Source: Prosthecodimorpha hirschii
GTDB lineage: Bacteria; Pseudomonadota; Alphaproteobacteria; Rhizobiales; Ancalomicrobiaceae
Assembly: GCF_001305515.1 (NCBI RefSeq)
Contig: NZ_LJYW01000001.1
Span: forward strand, 5,118,486 to 5,182,485
Direction of reading: 5' to 3'
DNA length: 64,000 bases
How positions within the stretch are numbered: position 1 is the first letter of the stretch; every line of letters starts with the position of its first letter. The position numbers and the translations under genes were made by a program. The notes under the pieces are model-generated. The model had not been told where the DNA came from. It ran no database searches and was given only the letters and a program-made list of their open reading frames with translations. Below are positions 25,666 to 33,698 of the stretch, piece after piece.

Positions 25666-25790
25666 AGGATACCGATATCCTCGCGGGCAAGCGCTTCCCG
25701 GATGCGAAGGCTATCGCGATGAGCGGACGCGTCGCGTGACGAGGGCCTGAAGCACACGTCCCGGGAAGTTCTTCCCGGGACGTTTCTCAT
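25608..25790 (-). CDS. small ORF coupled to cas8g (60 codons, uncertain)
   Basis: The cas8g stop overlaps an ATG as ATGA, exactly as between the other effector genes, opening a 60-codon frame. The first half runs through a strong hairpin and looks non-coding. The second half reads AHRDSLRIREALAREDIGILDSDEIRASLK, which looks like protein sequence, perhaps a decayed antitoxin tail. The last codons overlap the degenerate repeat and spacer. I do not recognise a family. It may be a remnant. Confidence 0.3.
   Translation of the reverse strand: MRNVPGRTSRDVCFRPSSRDASAHRDSLRIREALAREDIGILDSDEIRASLKNTMKPLSF
25757..25783. repeat. hairpin just after cas8g
   Basis: ACGTCCCGGGAAG and CTTCCCGGGACGT form a long perfect stem around one or two loop bases. 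On the plus strand it is followed by TTTCTC. On the minus strand it follows the cas8g stop, so it may terminate or stabilise the effector mRNA. The CCCGGG-loop-CCCGGGA layout resembles the stem of the CRISPR repeat. Confidence 0.65.
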
Positions 25791-26797
25791 GTCAGCGGTC
25801 GAGCCGGCGTGAAGTTCATGAACTTGCCGACCGAGATGCGCTTGGCGACCAGGACATGGTCGACGCCCAGGTGATCCAACTCGCCCGCGTGGCGCAGCCG
25901 GGGATGGCTCAACAGCGCGCGGATTGCGGCGAGCCTGGCCGGCGCGCGCCACACCGGCCAAGCCAGCGAGAAGGTCCCTTCGGAATCGACGTCGCCGCCC
26001 AAGATGGCGGCCCTGACCCGGCCGCGGCGGCCTTGCGGCACCACCGAGAGCGCGCCGATGCCGATCGCGGCGAGGCGGTTGGCGCCGTGCTGGGTTCCGC
26101 CCTTGTAGGCGGCGTCGGTCGGGTCGCCGGCCATCATCGCATAGCGGACGTCCTCGTCCGGATCCCAGCGGAACGAGAAGGTCGGATCGGCGCGATGCCA
26201 GGGCTCGAACAGCGCCTCGGCGAGACAGGTCGCGGCATCGATGGTGACGGCGGACTTGCCGCGTCCGCGCGTCGGCGGCGCCGGCGTGGCCGGGACGGTG
26301 GCGAAGCGGTCGAGGAAGTGCTGGTGGCCCTGGCCGAACAGCAGGCACAGCGGGGTCGGATCGATCGGCGCCTTGGCCGGATCCTTGTCCTCCTTGACCG
26401 CCGCGTCGGTCATCAGCGCGGCGAGCACGTCGACACGGCCGCGATCGCGCGCCGATGCGGCCTTGGTCGCCGCGGCGAGACGGTCGCGCGCATCCGGGCG
26501 CGGGTGGTTCAGATCGAGGCGATCGCCGGCCGCACGATTGTCGCCGGCCAGGATCTCCACGCCTGCGGCTGCCTCCGCGGCGAGCGCCCCCCTGGTCCGT
26601 GCGGAGGCGAGATGCACGACCGGGCGCAGCGGCGCGCCTTCGACATCCCACGCAACCCGCGGCATCAACTTCGCTTCGCCGGCGTCCCGCGCCCGGTCGA
26701 CGGCTTCCAGGGCCCGCAGGAGACCGAGGAGTGCCTGGAACGCCAGCAGGTTGTCGGGTTCGAGACCGTCTAGACGGTGACTGCGGGCGGCGGTCAT
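25787..26797 (-). CDS. cas8g: type I-G Cas8-like / Cas3-extension protein (GSU0052-like)
   Basis: A 336-residue protein beginning with the motif LDGLEPDNLLAFQALLGLLRALE, which is shared with the I-G protein annotated as large-subunit candidate or Cas3-extension. The middle has DPTPLCLLFGQGHQHFLDRF and FSFRWDPDEDVRYAMMAGDPTD, and the end reads LAAIGIGALSVVPQG through a strand-rich tail. It is coupled to cas3 by ATGA. By position and family it should be the PAM-sensing large subunit of the surveillance complex. The exact symbol is assigned from context and memory of the family, so the symbol is less certain than the family. Confidence 0.78.
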   Translation of the reverse strand: MTAARSHRLDGLEPDNLLAFQALLGLLRALEAVDRARDAGEAKLMPRVAWDVEGAPLRPVVHLASARTRGALAAEAAAGVEILAGDNRAAGDRLDLNHPRPDARDRLAAATKAASARDRGRVDVLAALMTDAAVKEDKDPAKAPIDPTPLCLLFGQGHQHFLDRFATVPATPAPPTRGRGKSAVTIDAATCLAEALFEPWHRADPTFSFRWDPDEDVRYAMMAGDPTDAAYKGGTQHGANRLAAIGIGALSVVPQGRRGRVRAAILGGDVDSEGTFSLAWPVWRAPARLAAIRALLSHPRLRHAGELDHLGVDHVLVAKRISVGKFMNFTPARPLT

Positions 26798-29700
26798 GCG
26801 ACATCTCCGCGGAGCGTGGCGACGGCCGGGCGGCCTTCGCCGGACATCGCCCGCGCCTCGGCGGCCGCCGAGGCGCCGTGGTCGGCGAGGCGGAGGACGG
26901 CTTCGAGGCGGGCGAGATCCCAGATGCCGTAGCGGGCTTTCAGTCTTTCGAACAGGCCGGGCCAGTCGAGCCCGTCCCGGTCGTAGCCGAGCGACTGGGG
27001 GCCGGCGCCGGGCGGAAGATCGACCGCCGCGGCGTCGACGAGCGGCAGCGGCCTGACGGATGCATCGGCTTCGGCGTCGCCGTGCGGATAGAGCGGCCGG
27101 CCGCAGCCGTGGTGGGTGCCGATCAGCCACAGCACCAATTCGGGATCGGACGCCTCGGCGAAGCGCGGATGCAGCGGCGCCAGTCGGACGGACAGAGCCT
27201 CGTGGCGCCAGGACTTCGTCAGCCCGAGGCGCGTGCCGGCATCGGGTGGCGCGCGCCGGGCCGACTTGGCCAGCAGCATGCCCGGGCCCATTCCGAACGG
27301 CGCGCCATAGGCGAGCAGCGACTGGAACCGCGGGTCGGCCTTGCCCGCGTCGTGCAGGAAGCCGGCGAGCGCCAGATCCGCGACCAGCGCTTCGGATAGC
27401 CCGGCGTCGCGGGCGAAGCCGCGGGCGAAGGCCTCGACATCGCGGCAGTGCTCGCCGAGGCCGAGCGCGAAGCCGGGCATGGAGCCGACACGGTCGTCCT
27501 CGGTGGCGCCGGTGTGCGCCTCGTCCGCCGTCGGGCCGCCCCGGATGCCGAAGGGGGCGACGACGACCACGCCGCGCGGGCGGTCGGCGTCCGGGCCGTT
27601 GCCGTAGCCGTAGAGGTCGAGATGCACCTGGAGGCCGGCCACCCCGCCGCGGGCATGCTCCAGCCGGGCGAGCCGCTCGACGAGGCCTTTCGACAGAGGC
27701 ACGGCGGCGAGAGCGTCGCGGAGCGCGGGCCACCGGGCGATCGGCACGGCCGACAGCGCCTCGGCCAGTGCCGCCTCGACGGCGCGGGTTGCCGTTTCGT
27801 CGCGTTCGACCGTTGCCGTGCCGTCGCCCGACGCGGTCGTCACGTCGACGAGCCCCGGCGCAAGCCGCAGGGCGAAGCGGCGTCCGGCGAAGGGTTCGGC
27901 GGCGGCGTCAGCGACGTCGGTCGCGGGGTCCCTGGACCCGGGGTTCCAGCCGAAGCGGTCGACGCCGCCGTAGCCTGCGGGCGCGACGATGGTGTCGCCC
28001 GGGCGGATCTCGGCCGGGGCGATCCAGTCCGAACGGTCGTCGTCGCCCGCCCAGCGAAAGACCTTTCGTCCGAAAGCGCTGTTCGTTTCCCGGCCGTCCT
28101 CCTCGGGGGCGCGCGTCGGGATGTCGGCGAGCGCGCCGCCGCCGGTCGTGCGGCCTTCCAGCCAGCGGCGGACCGCCCAGACCGGCAGTTCGATCGCCTC
28201 GCCCGAGCGCGGCGGAACCAGGAGCAGCAACGGCCTGACGTCGCCGATGGCGGGGTCGATGTCGGCGCGCCAGATCACCGAGACGGATGCCGGCTGGCGG
28301 TTCGGACCATGCAGCCAGAGGCCGATCTCGGGATCGGGAAAGGGTATCGGCGACGTCTGCGCGAAAAGATCGAGATGGGCGGGCATCAGCACTGGTGCGT
28401 CGTCCTTGCGGGATACGGCGTCCGGCGGGATCGGCACGGCGGCGATGGCGGCTTCGAAGGCATCGATGCCGAAGTCGACCACCAGATCCGGCGCGCCAAC
28501 GGCCATCGTCGTCAGATGATCCCAGGCCGCCCGCAATGTCTTGCCGTAGACCGGATCGTCGGCCCTGGGCGAAAGGTCGGATTTGGCGGCGAGAATGGTG
28601 GCGATCGGCAGGAACGGCCGGCCGGCCCGATTGAGGCGGCCGAAGCGCTGGCGCAGCGCATCGAGCGGCGCGAGTTCGGTCACCAGGCCATCGAGATCGA
28701 TGTCGACGCCGGCCTCGACGCACTGCGTGGCGACCAGGATCAACGGAGCCGTCGGACGGTTCGCCCCGGTCCGGATCGGCGCAAGTTCGGCGCCGGCCAA
28801 GGCGTCGCGGTCGACCGGCCGGGCCGGGCCGATCAGCAGCACCGGCGCGATGCCGTCCGGGCCGAGCGCCGCGACAAGGCGCTGGTGCACGGCCCGCGCG
28901 CGGGCCACGCGGTTGACGACGACGCCGATGGCCGGCGCGGTCATGCCGCGGCGGCGCAGTTCGGCCAGAGCGCGATGGACTTCGGCGACGATCGCGTCGA
29001 CCCGCCGCAGCAGGTCGGCATCGCCCATGTCGCGCGTCGACGCATCCGCGTCCGCCTCTTCCTCGCCTTCGGCCAGCTCGGACCTGGTCGCCTGCGCCTT
29101 GGCGGGACCGACCAGCCGTGCCGGCTTTGACGCACCCAGCCGGGCGGCGAGCACGGGATCGGCCCGGTCATCCGCGCCGAGAGAAAAGGACGCGGCGCCA
29201 ACGGCCGGCGTCGCCGTCAGCGTGGCCATGCCCCAGGGGCCACCGTCGCCGAAGGTCACGTCGCGCCATGCCGCGCCGCGATAGTGCCGGACCCAATCGA
29301 GCGTCTGCCTGAACGGTTCCGCCAGATGGGCCTCGTCGAGCAGGATCAGGCAATCCGAGCCGATGAGGCCGGCATGGATCGGCTTCATGCGATCGGACAG
29401 GCCATAGCCGCGGAACATCAGACGCGAGCCGACCTGATCGACGGTCGAACAGAGGACCGTCGGCTGCGACGGCGTCCGAGCCCAGTCGTCCTCGCGCGGG
29501 ATGCCGCCGCGCAGGCGCCGGACGACCAGCGGCGGCCGTTCGCCGGATCCGGGATCGCTCGCCGACAGGCGCCGCAACCGGGCCGCGACCCGCGCCGCGG
29601 CGCCGTCGCCGGTCGCGGTCGCCAGCGTCTGCGCGAGTTTCCGTGCGCGCACAAAGGCATCGTCGACCACCAAACGCCTGTCGACGACGAAGGCGACCCG

Positions 29701-29928
29701 CACGGGAGCGCGACGATCGGGACCGCGATCCGCCTGCAGGGCCAGATTGAACACCGCGACGTCGATCGCGGCCGTCTTGCCCGAGCCGGTCGGCAGATCG
29801 AGGACCTCCGGCCAGCGACCCGTGTCGGCGATCTCGGCGGCGAGTCGGGACTGCCAGGGGAACGACGTCACGCCGTGTACCTCGGTGAAGAAGGCCGCGA
29901 AGTCCTCGATCGACAGATCCGCGCTCAT
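26794..29928 (-). CDS. cas3: type I-G Cas3 helicase-nuclease with C-terminal HD domain
   Basis: 1044 residues. The helicase comes first: LPTGSGKT at 45-52, DEAH at 198-201, TLTATP after it, and motif VI as QRFGRLNRAGR in the second RecA domain. The HD nuclease is at the C-terminus: LHDAGK near 858-863, WRHE near 908, and GTHHG near 938. An HD domain after the helicase, rather than before it, is characteristic of the I-G subtype. It unwinds and degrades DNA bound by the surveillance complex. ATG 29928 overlaps the csb2 stop as ATGA; the longer upstream frame is antisense-like sequence within csb2. Confidence 0.93.
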   Translation of the reverse strand: MSADLSIEDFAAFFTEVHGVTSFPWQSRLAAEIADTGRWPEVLDLPTGSGKTAAIDVAVFNLALQADRGPDRRAPVRVAFVVDRRLVVDDAFVRARKLAQTLATATGDGAAARVAARLRRLSASDPGSGERPPLVVRRLRGGIPREDDWARTPSQPTVLCSTVDQVGSRLMFRGYGLSDRMKPIHAGLIGSDCLILLDEAHLAEPFRQTLDWVRHYRGAAWRDVTFGDGGPWGMATLTATPAVGAASFSLGADDRADPVLAARLGASKPARLVGPAKAQATRSELAEGEEEADADASTRDMGDADLLRRVDAIVAEVHRALAELRRRGMTAPAIGVVVNRVARARAVHQRLVAALGPDGIAPVLLIGPARPVDRDALAGAELAPIRTGANRPTAPLILVATQCVEAGVDIDLDGLVTELAPLDALRQRFGRLNRAGRPFLPIATILAAKSDLSPRADDPVYGKTLRAAWDHLTTMAVGAPDLVVDFGIDAFEAAIAAVPIPPDAVSRKDDAPVLMPAHLDLFAQTSPIPFPDPEIGLWLHGPNRQPASVSVIWRADIDPAIGDVRPLLLLVPPRSGEAIELPVWAVRRWLEGRTTGGGALADIPTRAPEEDGRETNSAFGRKVFRWAGDDDRSDWIAPAEIRPGDTIVAPAGYGGVDRFGWNPGSRDPATDVADAAAEPFAGRRFALRLAPGLVDVTTASGDGTATVERDETATRAVEAALAEALSAVPIARWPALRDALAAVPLSKGLVERLARLEHARGGVAGLQVHLDLYGYGNGPDADRPRGVVVVAPFGIRGGPTADEAHTGATEDDRVGSMPGFALGLGEHCRDVEAFARGFARDAGLSEALVADLALAGFLHDAGKADPRFQSLLAYGAPFGMGPGMLLAKSARRAPPDAGTRLGLTKSWRHEALSVRLAPLHPRFAEASDPELVLWLIGTHHGCGRPLYPHGDAEADASVRPLPLVDAAAVDLPPGAGPQSLGYDRDGLDWPGLFERLKARYGIWDLARLEAVLRLADHGASAAAEARAMSGEGRPAVATLRGDVA

Positions 29929-31412
29929 CGGACCATTTCCTTCGAGCCGATCGGCAGGCACAGGCCCATGCCGAGGAAGCGCCCGGCGCCGAGGATCAAC
30001 GGCCCTTCGACCGGGACGTCGAAATGCAGAACCGCGTGGGTGAGCGGCCGGCTCGCCAGCGCCGGCGGCAACCGCCATCGCGTCCAGGACGGCGCCCGGC
30101 CCGACGGCCATGCCGACACGACGCCGTCGACGGCGGAGTGCTTGTCGGGAACCACGAGTACGGGTTCCGGCAGTCCGATGTTCCGGCAGGCTGCGGCGAT
30201 CGATGCGGCCACTTCCGCGACGAGGTCGTCGCCACGTTGCTTGGTGTGCCGGTCGAGCACCAAGGGCGTCACGCTGGCGTAGTTTTGCGCCGGACCGCGG
30301 TAGCGCCACGATTGCAGTGATCGGCGATCGGGCTCGAAGGTCGGCGAGAAGCGCAGGCGAAACGGGGCGCCTGTCGCCGACGGACCCGGATCGGCGCTGC
30401 GGCTGGCGATGTCGAGCACAAGGCGGCCGGAATCCTCGTCGTCGTAGCACAGCGTGCCGACGGCCCGTCGGAAGGTGGCATCGTCGAGGATGCCGCTGCC
30501 ACGCGGCGGCACCAGGGCGAAGCCGAGCACCTGCCCGTCGGCATGGGGAAAGCCGGCAAAGGCGAGCGGCACGATCGCGAGATGCGGATCCCGGCTGGGT
30601 GCGCCGTCGGCGGCATGACCGCTGACGACGGACGGGATCCGATCGCCGTGTTCGCCGAGCCGGCCGTAGCCGTCGAGAAGCGCATCGCGGATCGCCTTGG
30701 CGACCATGGCGGCGGCACGGATGTCCGGCATCGGACCGTCGACATGTTCGAGGACCAGCCAGTCGGGGGAGAAGACCCCTTGCGGCGGGCGCTCGGCGGG
30801 TTGCGGCCGGGCACCGATCCGCGCGCCCGGGCTCGGGCGTCGCCCGTCCGCGAAGGCGCGTTCGAGTTCGCCCAATCGTCCGGGATATACACGCCGCGCG
30901 GCGGAGGTGCGCCGATCGCAATCCGTTGAACCGGCATCGTCGCGGAATCGACAGCGGGTCAAACTTGCGGAGTGGCCGATATAGGCTGTGGCCGCAGCCA
31001 GCGCATCGAGGGCTGAGAGCAGCTCCCCATCCGACACGCTGCAGCCCCAGACGAGCCTGACGACGGCGTCGGTCGGCCGCGCTGCCGGGAAGCGGCGCGG
31101 CTGGCGGCGGCGATAGGCCGGCATCACGCTGCGGTCGGCGGACTTGCGGGTTTGTGGATCGTTGGGCGGAACGAAGCTCACTGGAGCGGTCCTGGCAACC
31201 GCGTCTGACGCCACGATTTCCGGCGGATCCTGCCGCTCGAGCCATTCGAGCGCCCGGCGCTCGTCTTCGCGCCGGCCGCGCGCGGCCCAGGATGCGACCA
31301 GGGCCGAAAACACGCGGTCCGGCTGCGGCGGCCAGTCTGGCGCGTCGCTGTCCGGCCCGACGGCGGCGAAGGCGACGCCGGTCAGGTGCTCGATCTCGAG
31401 GACGAGGGTCAT
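29925..31412 (-). CDS. csb2: type I-G Cas5-Cas6-like protein Csb2
   Basis: 495 residues, the normal Csb2 size. The N-terminus MTLVLEIEHLTGVAFAAVG through WPPQPDRVFSALVASWAARG is typical of GSU0054-type proteins. The middle has DWLVLEH and DGYGRLGEHGDRIPSVVSGH, and the end is a Gly-rich ILGAGRFLGMGLCLPI segment like a RAMP loop. In I-G systems Csb2 carries both the Cas5 (handle-binding) and Cas6 (processing) functions, so no separate cas6 is needed here. It is coupled by ATGA to csb1 upstream and cas3 downstream. Confidence 0.92.
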   Translation of the reverse strand: MTLVLEIEHLTGVAFAAVGPDSDAPDWPPQPDRVFSALVASWAARGRREDERRALEWLERQDPPEIVASDAVARTAPVSFVPPNDPQTRKSADRSVMPAYRRRQPRRFPAARPTDAVVRLVWGCSVSDGELLSALDALAAATAYIGHSASLTRCRFRDDAGSTDCDRRTSAARRVYPGRLGELERAFADGRRPSPGARIGARPQPAERPPQGVFSPDWLVLEHVDGPMPDIRAAAMVAKAIRDALLDGYGRLGEHGDRIPSVVSGHAADGAPSRDPHLAIVPLAFAGFPHADGQVLGFALVPPRGSGILDDATFRRAVGTLCYDDEDSGRLVLDIASRSADPGPSATGAPFRLRFSPTFEPDRRSLQSWRYRGPAQNYASVTPLVLDRHTKQRGDDLVAEVAASIAAACRNIGLPEPVLVVPDKHSAVDGVVSAWPSGRAPSWTRWRLPPALASRPLTHAVLHFDVPVEGPLILGAGRFLGMGLCLPIGSKEMVR

Positions 31413-32623
31413 TCCTCCTCCCCGGCTTCGCCGCCCTTGTCCTGGAGCGCCAGTTCCTGGCTCCGGCGCACGATCTCGACCAGCTTCGGTTGCGGTTCGA
31501 GCCGGATCGGCGCGTCGGCGAAGACGAAGCCGGCGCGTGTGGCCGCCGCGAGCGCATCGGCGTAGAGCTTGCGGGCGCCGTCCCGGTCGATCACCACGGC
31601 ATCGGTCGAACCGTCGGCATGCACGAGTTCGAGCGGCGCTCGCCCGTCGCAAACGAGGTCGCAGCGAGACCTGAGCGCGTAGCCACGTGCATCCTGCTCG
31701 GTGACGGCCAGAAGGCCGAGCGCCGTGAGCAGCGTGCGGCCGGCGGAATCCTTCTCGGGCGTGCCGAAGCGCAGCCGGCGCAGCGCCGCGAAGCTGATGA
31801 CGACCATGTGCTCGACGTGATCGCAGGTGACGCCGAGCGGCTGGACCGACGGCGCGATATTGCCATGGTTGATCTCGGACGGGCGAACTTCCTTGGCCTT
31901 GGCCCCGGCGCCGGCCTTGTCGACGTCCCAGCCCTTTTCGCCCTTGAAGACCTCGACCCGGCGCAGAATGCCGAGGGGGTCGATCCGGCTACCCGTCCGG
32001 CGACCCGCAGTGCGGGTTTCGATCTCTCCGGTGCGCTGGTTCGGGACTTCGTCCACGGGCGTATCGATCGCGACGATTTCCGAGACGAGGCAGCGTGCGA
32101 ATTTCGCGCCGATGCCGCCGCCTTCGCCGGTCGAATGCCACGAGCCGAACAGCAATGCCGTCGGTGAAACCTCGAGGAGCGCGCCGGGATCGCCGGTCTT
32201 GATGCGCTTGCCGACATCGCTGTCCATGAACGGTTGGCCGCCGAGCGTGCTGTCCCGCAAAATGGCGTCATAGACGCGGTGCGGTGCATCGAGCGAGGTG
32301 ATCTCGGTCAGTCCGGTCAGGTCCTTGCCGCGAAAGTCGACGACGACGTGCGGAATGGCGGCCACGCCGTCGCGCAGCGCACCGAGAAGCGCCTCCTCCA
32401 GGCGGTTTGCCTGGGACTGCACACTGTCGACGAGCACGCACCAGACCTCGCCTTCACTCCGGCGGCGACGTTCGAAGACATGGCGCGGCTGGGCATTTCG
32501 GCCGTCTCCGGGGTAGGTCGGCGGAAAGATCTTGTCGCCCTGGCCGCCAACCGGCTGCAGACGCTGTCGTCGGCGGAGGGCGGCATCGGTGGCGACCATC
32601 CCTGCGAGCCTCGAAAGGTCCAT
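31409..32623 (-). CDS. csb1: type I-G Cas7 backbone protein Csb1
   Basis: 404 residues. VDSVQSQANRLEEALLGAL near residue 66 and the SWHSTGEGGGIGAKFARCLVSEIVAID segment near 165 are diagnostic of GSU0053-type Cas7. SEINHGNIAPSV and ISFAALRRLRFG follow. It should polymerise along the crRNA to form the backbone of the complex. GGAGG precedes ATG 32623. It is the first gene of the cas operon and diverges from the WYL regulator across 95 bases. Confidence 0.94.
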   Translation of the reverse strand: MDLSRLAGMVATDAALRRRQRLQPVGGQGDKIFPPTYPGDGRNAQPRHVFERRRRSEGEVWCVLVDSVQSQANRLEEALLGALRDGVAAIPHVVVDFRGKDLTGLTEITSLDAPHRVYDAILRDSTLGGQPFMDSDVGKRIKTGDPGALLEVSPTALLFGSWHSTGEGGGIGAKFARCLVSEIVAIDTPVDEVPNQRTGEIETRTAGRRTGSRIDPLGILRRVEVFKGEKGWDVDKAGAGAKAKEVRPSEINHGNIAPSVQPLGVTCDHVEHMVVISFAALRRLRFGTPEKDSAGRTLLTALGLLAVTEQDARGYALRSRCDLVCDGRAPLELVHADGSTDAVVIDRDGARKLYADALAAATRAGFVFADAPIRLEPQPKLVEIVRRSQELALQDKGGEAGEEE

Positions 32624-32651
32624 TCCCGCCTCCCATCCATCATCCCATTAA

Positions 32652-32677
32652 CTATGCGCATACTTTCTTGTGGGACA
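32652..32677. promoter_or_regulatory. palindromes in the csb1/WYL intergenic region
   Basis: TATGCGCATA (32652-32661) is a perfect 10-bp palindrome. TTGTGGGACAA (32667-32677) is a 4-bp inverted repeat around GGG. Both lie between the divergent starts at 32623 and 32719, so they are candidates for WYL-protein binding over the two promoters. Confidence 0.5.
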
Positions 32678-32718
32678 ATTGCCGTGTCAAGACGGATCCC
32701 CGCAAAGACAGGTTGAGG

Positions 32719-33603
32719 ATGCACGAAGGCGGCGAGGATATCCACAGCGGGGACCGGGCGGGGCTGCGCTGGAGCGTCGAGCGGCGGCTGGACTTCGTCG
32801 AGCGGCGCCTGGTCTGGGAGGGGCGGATCAATCGGTCGGATCTGGTCGAGCGTTTCGGGGTCTCGCCCAACCAGGCGACGGCCGATCTGAAGCGCTTCGA
32901 GGCCGCCCGGCCCGGCGCGCTCGTCTACGATACCCGGGCGCGCACCTACCGCGCGGGTCCCGGGCTCCGGCCGGCCGACGCGGCCGACACGGGCGACCTG
33001 TTGCGCGAATTCCGCCTGATCGCCGAGGGGGTCATGCCGGCCTCCGACGGCACGCTCGCGGCAGGACCGCCGCTCGCCGTCGCCGAGGCGCCGCTGCGCC
33101 GCGTCGAACCGGCGACGCTCGCCGCCGTCGTGACCGCGATCCGGGACGGTCGCGAACTGGCCGCCGTCTATCGCTCCTTCACCACGCCGGAGCCACGCCG
33201 CCGCCGCCTCGAGCCCCACGCGCTGGTCTTCGACGGCTTCCGCTGGCACGCCCGCGCCCGCGACATCGGGACCGACCGGTTCAAGGACTTCGTGCTCGGC
33301 CGCCTGTCCGAGGCCGCACTCGGGGCCCGGGCGACCGGCGATCCGTCACGCGATCTCGACTGGCATCAGACGGTCGACCTGGTGATCGCCCCGCATCCGG
33401 ATCTCGCCCCGCACCAGCGCGCCGCGGTCGAGGCGGACTACGGCATGACCGACGGCCGCCGGGTGCTGACCTGTCGCCGGGCCGTCGAATACTATGTCCG
33501 CCTTCGGCTCGGCCTGGTCCCCGGCCACGAAGGACTGAAGGCCACGGATCAGCATATCGTCCTCGTGTCGTCGACCGCGAGACCGGGCGAAGGCGGCAAT
33601 TGA
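32719..33603 (+). CDS. WYL domain transcriptional regulator of the cas locus
   Basis: 294 residues. The N-terminal winged helix is RRLDFVERRLVWEGRINRSDLVERFGVSPNQATADLKRF. The C-terminal part has the WYL-type pattern LEPHALVFDGFRWHARARDIGTDRFKDFVLGRL followed by a WCX-like strand domain (VDLVIAPHPDLAPHQRAAVEADYG). This is the layout of CapW/BrxR-type repressors that guard phage-defence loci. ATG 32719 has GAGG immediately before it, which is tight. Being divergent from csb1, it probably represses the cas operon and itself until a nucleic-acid signal is sensed. Confidence 0.85.
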   Translation: MHEGGEDIHSGDRAGLRWSVERRLDFVERRLVWEGRINRSDLVERFGVSPNQATADLKRFEAARPGALVYDTRARTYRAGPGLRPADAADTGDLLREFRLIAEGVMPASDGTLAAGPPLAVAEAPLRRVEPATLAAVVTAIRDGRELAAVYRSFTTPEPRRRRLEPHALVFDGFRWHARARDIGTDRFKDFVLGRLSEAALGARATGDPSRDLDWHQTVDLVIAPHPDLAPHQRAAVEADYGMTDGRRVLTCRRAVEYYVRLRLGLVPGHEGLKATDQHIVLVSSTARPGEGGN

Positions 33604-33698
33604 TGCGGCGTTCGAACGAGTAGGCTGCCGGAAGGCACGCCGAACCCGCCATTCCGACATCTCCCGGGCTTGTTCCCGGAAACCCGCGAGCCCGGCCG

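Noticed and set aside
29929..31557. N-terminal extension of the cas3 frame antisense-like through csb2
   Set aside because: The ATGA overlap at 29925-29928 and family length place the cas3 start at 29928.
33658..33680. Repeat-like hairpin (CCCGGGCTTGTTCCCGG) between the WYL and oxidoreductase genes
   Set aside because: It resembles the CRISPR repeat stem, but lacks the handle and flanks; in a GC-rich genome this is probably a weak terminator of converging genes.
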